DNA of 64,000 bases from Mycolicibacterium boenickei (lineage in GTDB: Bacteria; Actinomycetota; Actinomycetes; Mycobacteriales; Mycobacteriaceae), in NCBI RefSeq assembly GCF_010731295.1, contig NZ_AP022579.1, forward strand, positions 3,100,001-3,164,000, in the 5' to 3' direction. Below are positions 8,691 through 17,646 of the stretch, in pieces (position 1 is the first letter of the stretch; every line of letters begins with the position of its first letter). The position numbers and the translations under genes are program-made. Below the pieces are notes generated by a model. The model was not told where the DNA came from and did not search any database. It saw only the letters and a program-made list of their open reading frames with translations.

Positions 8691-9161
8691 ATGCGGATGT
8701 CGGCGAAGGCGGAGTATGCCGTCCGAGCCATGGTCCAGCTCGCAACGGTCGAAGACGGCGAGCTGGTCAAAACCGATGACCTGGCCAAGGCACAGGGGAT
8801 TCCGGCGCAGTTCCTCGTCGACATCCTCACCGCGCTGCGTACCGATCGACTCGTCCGCAGTCATCGAGGCCGCGACGGCGGTTACGAGCTGGCCCGTCCG
8901 GCAGCCGAGATCAGCATCGCCGACGTGCTGCGCTGCATCGACGGACCGTTGGCGAGTGTGCGTGACATCGGGCTGGGAGACCTGCCGTACTCCGGCCCGA
9001 CTGCGGCGCTGACCGACGTCTGGCGGGCACTGCGGGCGAGCATGCGCTCGGTGCTGGAGGAGACCAGCCTGGCCGATGTGGCGGCCGGCTCACTGCCCGG
9101 GCACGTCGACAAGCTGGCCAACGCCTACCGCGATCAGGAACACCAGCGCGGACACCGTTAG
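8691..9161 (+). CDS. Rrf2/CymR-type transcriptional regulator lacking the Fe-S cysteine cluster
   Basis: The 156-residue protein has the N-terminal winged helix of Rrf2 proteins ([15 protein letters not shown] start, [11 protein letters not shown] recognition helix, [11 protein letters not shown] wing). The loop that holds three cysteines in IscR or NsrR lacks them; only one Cys (LRCIDG) remains. It should therefore not bind a cluster and is closer to CymR, the repressor of cysteine metabolism. It corresponds in position to Rv1287 beside the sulfate genes. Control of cysteine or sulfate genes is inferred. Its stop overlaps the end of the convergent TetR gene. Confidence 0.85.
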   Translation: MRMSAKAEYAVRAMVQLATVEDGELVKTDDLAKAQGIPAQFLVDILTALRTDRLVRSHRGRDGGYELARPAAEISIADVLRCIDGPLASVRDIGLGDLPYSGPTAALTDVWRALRASMRSVLEETSLADVAAGSLPGHVDKLANAYRDQEHQRGHR

Positions 9162-9784
9162 CGTTCGCGGCTTCGCATCGCGATGCCGTCGATCAACATC
9201 CGCATCCCACCGTCGAAGTCATCGTTGACCGACGTCGTTGTCGCCACTCGGGACAGTGCCTCGATATGCGGGTATTCGGTGCCGGCGACCGAGCCGATCT
9301 GAACTGCCGCCTCGGGTGCCTCACCGGTCAGCGGGCCCGCGAGGGCTGCCTGTGCGGATCCGACCACCAGGCCGAGCACGGCGTGGAATGCCGACAGGCG
9401 GTCGGTATCGGAGAGTCCGGCACGCCCCAGCGCGGCAATCAGCGCATCGGCGATCGCGAAGCCCGTCGGCGAGGCCATCCGCCGCGTGAGAACCAGGGGG
9501 AGCGCGGCCGGATGCGCTCGCACACCGGCCCACATCGCCGTCGCGATCGCGGCAACATCGCGCTGCCAGTCGTCGGTAGCGTCCGGCACGACGATCTTGG
9601 CGACCACCGCGCCGACGACGAGCTCCTCCAGCGCCTCTTTGTCGGCGACGTAGTTGTACATCGTCATGGGACCGGTGCCCAGTGCGGCAGCCAGCGCCCG
9701 CATGCTCAGCGCCGAGGGGCCGGAATCATCGACGATTCGTAGTGCCGCCGAGGCGATCTCGTCGACCGTGAAGCGTGCGCGCAT
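9158..9784 (-). CDS. TetR-family repressor divergent from an alpha/beta hydrolase
   Basis: A 208-residue regulator. The N-terminal TetR helix-turn-helix (residues 8-50) includes [22 protein letters not shown], and a TetR_C-type ligand domain follows. Translation starts at 9784 with AAGGAG eight bases upstream. The gene is divergent from the hydrolase at 9860. The 75-base spacer holds two palindromic sites that are obvious operator candidates for this protein. The inducing ligand is unknown. Confidence 0.85.
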   Translation of the reverse strand: MRARFTVDEIASAALRIVDDSGPSALSMRALAAALGTGPMTMYNYVADKEALEELVVGAVVAKIVVPDATDDWQRDVAAIATAMWAGVRAHPAALPLVLTRRMASPTGFAIADALIAALGRAGLSDTDRLSAFHAVLGLVVGSAQAALAGPLTGEAPEAAVQIGSVAGTEYPHIEALSRVATTTSVNDDFDGGMRMLIDGIAMRSRER

Positions 9785-9798
9785 CGATACTCCTTGAC

Positions 9799-9845
9799 AA
9801 GTACACCGTACGTATTGGAGTCTAGCTCATACGTACAACGTACTT
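9799..9845. promoter_or_regulatory. paired TetR operator candidate (two GTAC-N3-GTAC palindromes)
   Basis: The spacer between the divergent genes contains GTACACCGTAC at 9801-9811 and GTACAACGTAC at 9833-9843, centres 32 bp apart (about three helical turns). The surrounding 17-mers at 9799-9815 and 9829-9845 are inverted copies of each other with 14 matches. The left one abuts a TTGACA hexamer at 9794-9799. Binding would be expected to repress both genes. Confidence 0.6.
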
Positions 9846-9859
9846 ATCAGGAGGTTTCG

Positions 9860-10762
9860 ATGGAGCGCACCGCCCCCACCGTCCGTTCGGATTTCGTCTC
9901 GGGCACGCAGCGCTGCGCCGCGTGGATGACGCTGCCCACCGGTCCGGGCCCGCACCCGGCGGTAGTGTTGGCGCACGGTCTCGGGGCCACCCACGAGATG
10001 ATGCTGGCGCAGTACGAACAGCACTTCGCCGCGGCAGGCATCGCCACCCTGGCGTTCGACTACCGCCACACCGGCGCGTCTGAAGGCACTCCACGGCAAC
10101 GCTTTTCGATCCGGCGACAATGCCGTGACCTGCACGCTGCGCTGGATCACCTGCGCACCCATCCCGACATCGACGCCACCCGGCTCGGCCTGTGGGGCAC
10201 CAGTCTCGGCGGCATGAACGTGCTGCGGGTCGCCGCCGAGCGAGCTGATATCACCGTGGCCCTCGTCCAGTGCCCGATCGTGCACGGGCGCGCGGCGGCG
10301 CGGACTCTGGGCCTGCGAGCCGTCCTGCGGATGGCCCCGGCCATCGGTGCCGACGCGCTGCGCGCGCTGCGGCGGGGCGCTCGGCATTACGTCCCGATCG
10401 TCGGACCGCCCGGCAGTAAAGCCATGGTTACCGTGTCCGGCGCCGAGTCCGGCTGGCGTTCGACGGTCCCGCCGGGCGGGAGTTTCGACAACCGCATCGC
10501 CGCGGCCGACATGGCGGGAGTGGTGCTGGCATCCGGGCTACGCCATGTGCGGCGGATCTCGGCACCGTTGCTGGTATGCGTGTGCGACAGCGAAACATTG
10601 ATGGATCCCAGGTACGCCGCGCTGGCGGCCGCACGGGCACCGCAAGGTGTTGCCAGGCACTACGATTCCGACCACTTCGCGATCTACCATCCGCCGTTGG
10701 TGGAACGGGTGTTGGCCGATCAGACCGCCTTCCTGACGGAGCATCTCGATGTCCGCGCGTAA
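9860..10762 (+). CDS. alpha/beta hydrolase
   Basis: A 300-residue serine hydrolase fold protein. It has the HGLG oxyanion segment, the nucleophile elbow GTSLGG and a late SDHFAIY segment carrying the catalytic His. The start at ATG 9860 is decided by AGGAGG at 9849-9854; an upstream TTG would run through the operators. It resembles DUF1100/dienelactone-type peptidase-like hydrolases. The substrate is unknown and is probably related to the ligand of the divergent TetR repressor. It overlaps the next gene by 14 bases. Confidence 0.8.
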   Translation: MERTAPTVRSDFVSGTQRCAAWMTLPTGPGPHPAVVLAHGLGATHEMMLAQYEQHFAAAGIATLAFDYRHTGASEGTPRQRFSIRRQCRDLHAALDHLRTHPDIDATRLGLWGTSLGGMNVLRVAAERADITVALVQCPIVHGRAAARTLGLRAVLRMAPAIGADALRALRRGARHYVPIVGPPGSKAMVTVSGAESGWRSTVPPGGSFDNRIAAADMAGVVLASGLRHVRRISAPLLVCVCDSETLMDPRYAALAAARAPQGVARHYDSDHFAIYHPPLVERVLADQTAFLTEHLDVRA

Positions 10763-11399
10763 GCTGCTGCGGGCCAACGATGCTCGATTCATCTCGGTCG
10801 CCGAGACGTTGAGAGCGCAGGACTGGGCGGCGCCGAGTCTGTGCTCCGAGTGGACCAACCACGAGGTGCTCGCCCACCTGGTGGTCGGCTACAGCTGTGG
10901 CACCGGCTCCCTCGTCGCGCACATGTACCGCTGCCGCGGATTCGACGCGGCCAATACCGCCCTCGCTCGCGCACGCGCTGCCGCGAGCCCTCCCGACCGG
11001 CTGCTGGGGCAACTCCGCGAGCTCATGGACCGTCCTACCGGTATCGGCCGGTACTTTCCGGCCCGGCTCCTGATCGGTGACCATGTCACCCATGAGCTCG
11101 ACATCCTCTATGCGCTGGGTGCCGAACCAACAATCCCGGCCGATGCCCTCGTCGCGGTGCTGAAGGCACAGGTCAGCATTCCCAATCCGTTCGTGCCTGC
11201 CTACCGGAACAGCCGCGGATTGCGGTTGGTGGCGACCGACGCGGATTGGGCCCACGGGGACGGCGATCGGCTCGTGGAGGGCCGGGCCGCCGAGTTGATC
11301 TCGGTACTGGGCAACCGGGCGGCCATGTTGCCCCGGATACGGGGCGCCGGGGCCGGGATACTCGCGGGCCGGGTACTCAGCCGCCGTATGGGCGGGTGA
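10749..11399 (+). CDS. maleylpyruvate isomerase N-terminal (DinB-like) family protein
   Basis: A 216-residue protein that starts with the pattern RANDARFISVAETL...SLCSEWTNHEVLAHLV. This is typical of the actinobacterial TIGR03083/MDMPI_N four-helix fold, which in some members uses mycothiol as cofactor. The conserved histidines that bind metal in active members are only partly evident (H42-like and GDHVTHELD). The start overlaps the end of the hydrolase gene, so the two are cotranscribed. The catalytic role is uncertain. Confidence 0.65.
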   Translation: MSARKLLRANDARFISVAETLRAQDWAAPSLCSEWTNHEVLAHLVVGYSCGTGSLVAHMYRCRGFDAANTALARARAAASPPDRLLGQLRELMDRPTGIGRYFPARLLIGDHVTHELDILYALGAEPTIPADALVAVLKAQVSIPNPFVPAYRNSRGLRLVATDADWAHGDGDRLVEGRAAELISVLGNRAAMLPRIRGAGAGILAGRVLSRRMGG

Positions 11400-11760
11400 T
11401 GATCTCCAGTCCGTGCCCGGACGGATCGAAGAAGTACACCCCGCGGCCACCGTCGTTGTGGTTGATCTCGCCCGGATGCCGACCATGCGGATCCGCCCAG
11501 TGCGGCATGCCGCGGTCGCGGATCTTGCCGTAGATCGAGTCGAACTCGTCCTCGGAGACCAGGAACGCGTAGTGCTGCGGCCGGACCTCCTCATCGGCAC
11601 CGACCTGGGCGTAATCGAGACTCACGCCGTGATTCAGCGTCACGGCCAGAAAAGGCCCGAATTCCTTCGGGGCGGGCAGGCCGAACAACTCGGTGAAGAA
11701 CTCAGCTGAGGCCTGCCGATCCTTGGCGGCCACGATGGTGTGATTGAAGGTGATTGCCAT
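11377..11760 (-). CDS. VOC (glyoxalase/bleomycin resistance) family protein
   Basis: A 127-residue two-module VOC-fold protein that opens with FNHTIVAAKDRQASAEFFTELFGL, the common start of this family. H/E positions that could bind metal are at FNHT, QHYAF and at GHGLEIIT near the C-terminus. Typical members are dioxygenases, lyases or antibiotic-binding proteins; this one is not assignable. The gene is convergent with its neighbour and overlaps its last 23 bases. Confidence 0.78.
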   Translation of the reverse strand: MAITFNHTIVAAKDRQASAEFFTELFGLPAPKEFGPFLAVTLNHGVSLDYAQVGADEEVRPQHYAFLVSEDEFDSIYGKIRDRGMPHWADPHGRHPGEINHNDGGRGVYFFDPSGHGLEIITRPYGG

Positions 11761-11814
11761 TCAGTCCAGTAAACCGCTGGACGGGTGGCCCCGGCAACGG
11801 TGCAGGATGGGACC

Positions 11815-12339
11815 ATGCCCCACACCCAGATTCTGGCCGGGCCACAGGTGCGGCTGCGGCCACCGGTCGTCGAGGACGCCGAAGCGCTGTACACCCGGAT
11901 CGCCTCCGACCCCGAGGTGACGCGTTATCTGTCCTGGCGGCCGCATTCCGGGGTGGCCGAAACCCGTCGCGTCATCACGTCGCTGTTCAACGTCGGTGAC
12001 GAGCAGACCTGGCTCATCGAGGTCGACGGTGAAGTGGCCGGGCTGTGCGCGCGCCGCCGCCCGCAGCCCTACGCCGTCGAGCTTGGCTACTGCCTGGCGC
12101 GGAAGTGGTGGGGGAGAGGCCTGATGTCGGAGGCGGTTTCGTTGATGTTGACCGATGTGGCGCCCGATCCCACGGTGTACCGGGTGACGGCGTACTGCCA
12201 CGTCGACAACGCCGGCTCGGCCGGGGTGCTGCGACGGTGTGGTCTGTCACTGGAGGGAAGGCTGGCGCGCTACGCGATGTTTCCCAATATCAGTGATGAA
12301 CCGCAGGATGTGCTGCTGTTCGGGAAGGCGGTGCGGTGA
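11815..12339 (+). CDS. GNAT acetyltransferase, RimJ/RimL-like
   Basis: A 174-residue N-acetyltransferase with the RimJ/RimL layout: an N-terminal RLRPPVVEDAEALYTRI helix, a central ELGYCLARKWWGRGLMSEAV motif A that binds acetyl-CoA, and a C-terminal NAGSAGVLRRCGLSLEG. ATG 11815 is preferred because a -10-like CAGGAT ends six bases earlier; a GTG at 11785 is also in frame. The stop overlaps the start of the next gene. It could acetylate a protein N-terminus or a small amine. Confidence 0.8.
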   Translation: MPHTQILAGPQVRLRPPVVEDAEALYTRIASDPEVTRYLSWRPHSGVAETRRVITSLFNVGDEQTWLIEVDGEVAGLCARRRPQPYAVELGYCLARKWWGRGLMSEAVSLMLTDVAPDPTVYRVTAYCHVDNAGSAGVLRRCGLSLEGRLARYAMFPNISDEPQDVLLFGKAVR

Positions 12340-13361
12340 TGAGCCCATTCGACGTTCGGGGGCTGCGACGCCCGGTGATCGTGGCGCCGATGGCCGGCGG
12401 GCCCTCCACTCCGGAGCTGGCCGCGGCGGGCAGCAACGCCGGTGGACTCGGATTCCTGGCGGCCGGCTACCTGACCGCGGATGTGCTGGCCGAAAAGATC
12501 ACTGCCGCACGCAGTTTTACCACGGAGCCGCTCGGAGTCAATCTCTTTGCGCCGCAACCCAGTGCGGGTACGCCCGAACAGATCCAGGCCTATGCCGCCG
12601 AGCTGGCCGGTGAGGCGCAGCGCTATGGGGTGGCGCTGGGTGCGCCGCGCTACGACGACGACGCCTGGGCCGCGAAACTGGACGTGGTGTTCGACCTGCG
12701 TCCCGAGGTGGTCTCGTTCACCTTCGGCTTGCCCGACGCACCGGAGATCGACCGGTTGCGCGGCGCGGGCATCACCACCGTCGGGACGGTGACGACGCTG
12801 GACGAAGCCTGGGTGGCGGTAGGCCGCGGGGTCGACGCCCTCGCCGTGCAGGGGCCCGCAGCGGGCGGGCACCGCGGGACGTTCGACCCGGCGGCCTCGC
12901 CCGCGTCGCAATCGCTGGACCATCTGCTGGCCGACGTGCTGGCAGCGGTGGACGTCCCGGTTGTCGCGGCGGGCGGGCTGGTCACCGCCGAACAGGTGGC
13001 GGGGGTGCTGGCCGCCGGTGCGGTGGCCGCCCAACTCGGTACCGCGTTCCTGCTGGCCGACGAAGCCGGCAGCAGCCCTGTGCATCGTGCTGCCCTGCAA
13101 AGCCCCGAATTCACCGAAACCGTTGTCACCCGGGCATTTTCCGGACGGTATGCGCGCGGCCTGCGCAACCGCTTCATCGTCGAGCACGATGGGCAGGCCC
13201 CGCTGGGCTACCCCGAGATCCACTACCTGACCAGTCCGGTGCGCAAGGCTTCCGTGGCCGCCGGCGATCCGCAGGCCACCAACGTGTGGGCCGGAACCGG
13301 ATGGCGCCAGGCCCGGGCCGGGTCGGTGGCCGAGATCTTCGACCGGGTTACCCCGGCCTAG
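12339..13361 (+). CDS. nitronate monooxygenase (2-nitropropane dioxygenase family)
   Basis: A TIM-barrel FMN enzyme of about 340 residues that oxidises propionate-3-nitronate or alkyl nitronates. Family signs are PVIVAPMAGGPSTPELAAA at the N-terminus, the VQGPAAGGHRGTFDP loop with the catalytic His, and AAGGLVTAEQVAGVLAAGA forming the phosphate-binding site. ATG 12339 shares its A with the GNAT stop (TGATG); GTG 12336 is an alternative. The last bases overlap the convergent DUF4097 gene. Confidence 0.85.
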   Translation: MSPFDVRGLRRPVIVAPMAGGPSTPELAAAGSNAGGLGFLAAGYLTADVLAEKITAARSFTTEPLGVNLFAPQPSAGTPEQIQAYAAELAGEAQRYGVALGAPRYDDDAWAAKLDVVFDLRPEVVSFTFGLPDAPEIDRLRGAGITTVGTVTTLDEAWVAVGRGVDALAVQGPAAGGHRGTFDPAASPASQSLDHLLADVLAAVDVPVVAAGGLVTAEQVAGVLAAGAVAAQLGTAFLLADEAGSSPVHRAALQSPEFTETVVTRAFSGRYARGLRNRFIVEHDGQAPLGYPEIHYLTSPVRKASVAAGDPQATNVWAGTGWRQARAGSVAEIFDRVTPA

Positions 13362-14248
13362 CCCCGCCCTCGCCCGGGGCCCACCCGCTCCACGACCACA
13401 TCGCCATCGTCGGAGCGGACGGTGACCTCGGCCGCCGCGGTCTTGGGATCGGTCGTCTCGGCGACACGGACCTCGGTCGAGGCCCCGGACTGTGCGTGCA
13501 CCAGATACGGTCCCCGTTCCGGCAGCCCGATCACCACGTCGCCGTCGCGGCTCACCGCGTCGACGCGGCGCGGCGCGGCGTCGCGGAAGTCGACGGTGAT
13601 GTCCCCGTCGGACGTGGTGGCGCTGAACTCTTCGGTGACCGCGATCGGATCGCGCGAGACGATCTCGCCGTCCACGGTGTGCGCCTCGACGCGGCGGGCG
13701 CCGCCGCGCAGGATGATCGCCCCATCAGTGACCCTGGCGATCAACTGGTCCACGTCGGCCTGGGCGATCACCGTGCCGAGCTCCTGCTCGGTCCGCACGG
13801 TCAGCCGCCGGGCCTGCTCGGGCGGCACGGCGATGGTGATCTCCCCACCGCGGGCCCATTCCAGCATGCGGGAAGGATTGCCCGCGATGGCAATCCGTGT
13901 CTCGTCGTCGTCGGTGGTGACCTGCAGTCGGTGGGCGCCGCTGCGAGAGGTGTTCACCAGGCGCAGATCTGCTGCGGCTTCCCGGGTTTCGCGGTCGGCG
14001 GTGATACGGATCGCGACCGGGATCTGTGCGGTGTCGACCACCAGTGATCGCATAGTCGCGGGCAGTCCCTGGCGATCGGTGACGACCCGGACGTTGCTCA
14101 CTGCCCAGGCTGCCACCCCGAGCGAGGCGACAGTGCCGACCACCAGCAGGGTCGCCGCCGCGACGAGAACGAGACGGAATGTGGTGCGCCCACCGGGGTT
14201 CAACTGAGGCGGTGGATTGACCGGCGGCGGAGGGGCGATCGTGGTCAC
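13358..14248 (-). CDS. membrane-anchored DUF4097 beta-helix protein next to a two-component system
   Basis: A 296-residue protein. A Pro-rich cytoplasmic tip is followed by one transmembrane helix (residues about 23-48). The rest is an extracytoplasmic domain of short repeats with the pattern SxDGDIxV/ SRDGDVVI / SDDGDVVV, characteristic of DUF4097 (putative adhesin) right-handed beta-helix proteins. The GTG start at 14248 has GGAAGGAA upstream and is a better fit than any upstream codon. It lies 32 bases downstream of the response regulator, so it is probably the last gene of that operon. This context resembles LiaF-type envelope-stress modules. Confidence 0.75.
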   Translation of the reverse strand: MTTIAPPPPVNPPPQLNPGGRTTFRLVLVAAATLLVVGTVASLGVAAWAVSNVRVVTDRQGLPATMRSLVVDTAQIPVAIRITADRETREAAADLRLVNTSRSGAHRLQVTTDDDETRIAIAGNPSRMLEWARGGEITIAVPPEQARRLTVRTEQELGTVIAQADVDQLIARVTDGAIILRGGARRVEAHTVDGEIVSRDPIAVTEEFSATTSDGDITVDFRDAAPRRVDAVSRDGDVVIGLPERGPYLVHAQSGASTEVRVAETTDPKTAAAEVTVRSDDGDVVVERVGPGRGRG

Positions 14249-14280
14249 GATGAAATTCCTTCCCGGTGGGGGTATTCGGC

Positions 14281-14925
14281 TTAGGTCTCGAGGTAACGCA
14301 GCACCGCCAGGACACGGCGGTTCTCGCTCTCGTCGGGAGCGAGGTCGAATTTCGTGAAGATCGACGCGATGTGTTTCTCGGCCGAGCCGACCGAGATATG
14401 CAGTGCGGCAGCGATCGCCGAGTTGGTCTTCCCCTCGGCCATCAGCTGCAGGACATCGCGCTCGCGCGGGGTCAGCTGGTCGAGGGCGCTGTGGCGGGCC
14501 GAACGTACCAAGATCTGTGACACCACCTCGGGGTCGAGCACCGTGCCTCCACCGCCGACTACGGCCACGGCATCGAGGAAGGCCGGTACATCGGCCACCC
14601 GATCCTTCAGCAGATAGCCGAATCCTCTTGTGTCCGAGGCGATCAGATCGGCTGCGTACCGTTCTTCGACGTAGTGGGACAGCACAAGGACGGGGGACTC
14701 GGGATTCTGGCTGCGCAGCAGCGCCGCCGCCCGGATGCCCTCGTCGGTGAACGTCGGCGGCATCCGGACGTCGAGGATGGCCAGGTCGGGATGGTGTTCG
14801 TTCACCAGGCGTAGCAGGTTGGTGGCGTCGGGGACGCCGGCGACGACCTCGTGCCCCGCGTCGGCGAGGATCCGTTCGATTCCCGCGCGCAGCAATGCCG
14901 AGTCCTCGGCGATCACGATGCGCAT
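14281..14925 (-). CDS. NarL/LuxR-family response regulator
   Basis: A 214-residue regulator. The receiver domain (1-120) has acidic pocket E7-D8, phospho-acceptor D52 in LAILDVRMP and the conserved K in YLLKDRV. A LuxR-type helix-turn-helix (about 148-205) includes LTPRERDVLQLMAEGKTNSAIA. Its start lies inside the 3' end of the kinase gene (13-base overlap), which pairs the two. It probably responds to an envelope signal together with the DUF4097 protein. Confidence 0.92.
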   Translation of the reverse strand: MRIVIAEDSALLRAGIERILADAGHEVVAGVPDATNLLRLVNEHHPDLAILDVRMPPTFTDEGIRAAALLRSQNPESPVLVLSHYVEERYAADLIASDTRGFGYLLKDRVADVPAFLDAVAVVGGGGTVLDPEVVSQILVRSARHSALDQLTPRERDVLQLMAEGKTNSAIAAALHISVGSAEKHIASIFTKFDLAPDESENRRVLAVLRYLET

Positions 14926-16223
14926 GGCAGCACCGCCGTGACGATTGTGGGTCCGGTGGCGGGGCTGGACACCCCGAAGGTCCCACCTGCGGCACGTACT
15001 CGCTCGTCCAACCCGCGCAGGCCGGTGGCGTTGTCGCCCGCGTCGATGACCGCGCCGCCCTGACCGTCGTCGAACACCGACACGTACAGCACGTTGGCGG
15101 CGTCATCCAACCGAACGGTGACCACCGCCTGAGAGGCGTTGGCGTGTTTGGCGATGTTGGTCAACGCCTCGGCAACCACGAAGTAGGCGACGGATTCCAC
15201 TTCCTCGGGCAGCCGGCGCGGCAGCTCGACATGCAATGTGATTGGGACTCCGGAGGTCTCGGCACGTTGTACGACCGATGACAACGCGGCGTCCAGGCCT
15301 CGATCCGACAGGATCGTCGGGGCGATGCCGCGCACCACGTTGCGCAGTTCGACCAATGCGCTCTTGGCGTCATCGTGGGCCTCGGCGATCAGCGCCTTGG
15401 CGGCGGGCGGATCCGAATCCAGCTTGGTCTGGGCCAGTCCGATCGTCATCGCCAGGGATACCAGCCGGGGCTGCACGCTGTCGTGCAGGTCGCGTTCGAT
15501 GCGGTGACGTTCGGTCTGTGCCGAGGACACCGCACCCTGCCGGGCATCGGCCAGCGCGTTCACCTGATACTCCAGCGCGGCGGTGGGCGACGGCGGCAAG
15601 AGCCATCGGTCGATCGCGGCGTCCATGGCCGGGGCGAAGATCAGGATGGCTACCGCCGCGATCACCGCGACGATCGCCAGCAGCCACGCGATCGGCGGCG
15701 AGAGGAAGATCAGGCCTGCGTCCTGGTCGCTCTGGCGGATGGCGACGGCGGCGGCCGGGCCCAGGAACGCGAACGTGAGTAGTGCGAACGCCAGCCCGGT
15801 GGCCAGCATGTCGTAGATCATCCGCAGGTAGTGGTGGCAGAAGCCTTTCCAGAACCGGCTACTGCTGATGTCCAGCCACAGCTGGTGCGCCCAGCCCTGG
15901 AACCCGGAGTGCGGCGACAGTTGCCGCGGCGGAACGCCGATGCCCAGGCCGAACACCGCTTCACTGCGCGCCCGCTCGACCCATTCGACACCGCGCATCA
16001 GGTAGATGAACACCACCGCGGCGAGCACGAATCCGATCACCGACGGAATCGAGGAGAACCCGATGACCATGATGGACAACGGAATCCAGAACCACACCAA
16101 CGCCAGTGCGGCGCCGGTGATCATCGACGCGGTCGGGACGAGTCCGATGGCGCGAGATTTCGCCACGGGCTCGGGAGCCGGCTCGGCGGGGGCAGGCAGG
16201 GCGGTTTCGCTCATTGCGACCAT
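14913..16223 (-). CDS. sensor histidine kinase, HisKA_3 type
   Basis: A 436-residue kinase. The N-terminal half has about four to six membrane helices, in the layout of the sensor domain seen in LiaS/DesK-like actinobacterial kinases. The dimerisation box ERDLHDSVQPRLVSLA has its phospho-acceptor at H247, counting from the start at 16223. The ATPase domain ends with NATGLRGLDERVRAAGG. It phosphorylates the adjacent NarL-type regulator. An internal ATG three codons in is an equally possible start. Confidence 0.9.
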   Translation of the reverse strand: MVAMSETALPAPAEPAPEPVAKSRAIGLVPTASMITGAALALVWFWIPLSIMVIGFSSIPSVIGFVLAAVVFIYLMRGVEWVERARSEAVFGLGIGVPPRQLSPHSGFQGWAHQLWLDISSSRFWKGFCHHYLRMIYDMLATGLAFALLTFAFLGPAAAVAIRQSDQDAGLIFLSPPIAWLLAIVAVIAAVAILIFAPAMDAAIDRWLLPPSPTAALEYQVNALADARQGAVSSAQTERHRIERDLHDSVQPRLVSLAMTIGLAQTKLDSDPPAAKALIAEAHDDAKSALVELRNVVRGIAPTILSDRGLDAALSSVVQRAETSGVPITLHVELPRRLPEEVESVAYFVVAEALTNIAKHANASQAVVTVRLDDAANVLYVSVFDDGQGGAVIDAGDNATGLRGLDERVRAAGGTFGVSSPATGPTIVTAVLPCAS

Positions 16224-16300
16224 GCCATCAACCTACGAACTTGTGCGGCCCGGCGACACAGCGTTTTCCTCCGAGTACCGGTGGGGGATATCCCCCGGGT

Positions 16301-16714
16301 CTACTTCGGTGCGGTGAGCTCCAGCGCGATGTTGTCGGGGTCGCGGAACTCGAGGATGTACGACGGCCCGATGTCCTTGACGGGCTCATGCGTGATGCCC
16401 AGGTCGTCGAGGTGCCCAGCGGCGTCGTTCAACTCCGCGATGTTCTTGAGCCGGAACGCCAAGTGATCCAGCCCGGTTCGATTCTCGTCGAATGCGTCGT
16501 GCCCGACCGGGCGCAGACCGATCAATGTTGCCCCGGCGTCGTAGATGACGCCGCCGGACAGGAAACTGAGACGGGCGCGGACCTCCGGACCGGCGTCCCG
16601 CGGCATCTCGATGAGAACCGGCCACCCGAACACACTCTCGTAAAACTGCCGGGACCGTTCGATATCGGTGACCGTGAGCCGCACATGGGCGACCGACGAC
16701 GTGGTGATGGCCAT
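16301..16714 (-). CDS. VOC family protein (glyoxalase-like)
   Basis: A 137-residue VOC protein beginning with SVAHVRLTVTDIERSRQFYESVFG. A His at the first strand, a conserved H in LDHLAFRL and a terminal Glu in ILEFRDPDNIALEL are where dioxygenase-like members bind metal. The PDNIALEL ending is typical of glyoxalase/fosfomycin-resistance-like proteins of unknown substrate in mycobacteria. It is divergent from the LLM oxidoreductase. Confidence 0.78.
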   Translation of the reverse strand: MAITTSSVAHVRLTVTDIERSRQFYESVFGWPVLIEMPRDAGPEVRARLSFLSGGVIYDAGATLIGLRPVGHDAFDENRTGLDHLAFRLKNIAELNDAAGHLDDLGITHEPVKDIGPSYILEFRDPDNIALELTAPK

Positions 16715-16752
16715 GGGTTCATGCTGCCACCCGGACGTGACAGAATCCGTGC

Positions 16753-17646
16753 GTGCGCGTGGGGATGACGATGCCGGTCATGGAACCTCAGTTGGATGCG
16801 ACGACGCTGCGGTCCTGGGCGCACGTCATCGACGGAGGTCCCTTCTCGTCGCTGTGCTGGGGCGAGCGGATCGCCTTCGACAACCCCGACAGCTTGACCC
16901 TGCTGGGCGCCCTTGCGGCGTGGACCGACCGGGTGCGACTGGTGACCACGGTGGTGGTGCCGCAGCTGCACGACCCCGTGATGCTGGCGAAAGGCCTGGC
17001 GACCGGCGATCTGCTCAGCGGCGGGCGGTTGACCGTGGGCATCGGTGTCGGCGGCCGTCACGAGGATTACCACGCGGTGGGCGCCGACCCGGCGTCTCAG
17101 ACCCGGCGGGGAATGGCCGAGCGGGTCGCGGTGATGAAGCGGGTCTGGGCCGGGGAGAAAGTGACCGAATCGGTGTTGCCGGTCGGGCCGCCGCCGGTGC
17201 AGGCCGGCGGGCCGCCCCTGCAGATCGGCTCCATCGGGCCCAAGACCATCCGGGATGCGGCGGCCTGGGCCGACGGCGTGGCCGGCACGACACTGGACCT
17301 GGATCTGACCCGGCAGGCCGAGCTGTTCGACATCGCCCGGACGTCCTGGGCCGAGGCGGGTAAACCCAAGCCGCATCTGGCGACGTCGTTCTGGTTCGCC
17401 CTCGGCAAGCCCGAAGAGGCGCGCGCCCAGGTACACCGGCACCTGCGCCGGTACATGAACTGGATCCCGGCCGAGTACGTGGACGCGATGGCTCCCATGA
17501 CGGGGTGGGCCGGTACCGAAGAGGAGTTGATCGATGTGCTCGGCAAGTTCGAGGACATCGGTACCGACGAGGTGCACCTGATCCCGACCAGCTCGGACAT
17601 CGACCAGTTGCGGCGCGTTGCCGAGGTGGCGAAGGTCTTCGCTTGA
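16753..17646 (+). CDS. LLM-class, probably F420-dependent, oxidoreductase
   Basis: A 297-residue luciferase-like TIM-barrel protein. It starts MRVGMTMPVMEPQ and has the family segments LVTTVVVPQLHDPVMLAKGLAT and GGRLTVGIGVGGRHEDYHAVG, plus the PPLQIGSIGPKTI loop. Mycobacterial proteins of this subgroup (TIGR03854/03619-like) generally use coenzyme F420. A CAGAAT box ends six bases before the GTG start, so it is a leaderless candidate. Substrate unknown. Confidence 0.8.
   Translation: MRVGMTMPVMEPQLDATTLRSWAHVIDGGPFSSLCWGERIAFDNPDSLTLLGALAAWTDRVRLVTTVVVPQLHDPVMLAKGLATGDLLSGGRLTVGIGVGGRHEDYHAVGADPASQTRRGMAERVAVMKRVWAGEKVTESVLPVGPPPVQAGGPPLQIGSIGPKTIRDAAAWADGVAGTTLDLDLTRQAELFDIARTSWAEAGKPKPHLATSFWFALGKPEEARAQVHRHLRRYMNWIPAEYVDAMAPMTGWAGTEEELIDVLGKFEDIGTDEVHLIPTSSDIDQLRRVAEVAKVFA

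Noticed and set aside
9794..9859. TTG start that would extend the alpha/beta hydrolase upstream
   Set aside because: It would translate through both operator palindromes; ATG 9860 has a perfect AGGAGG.
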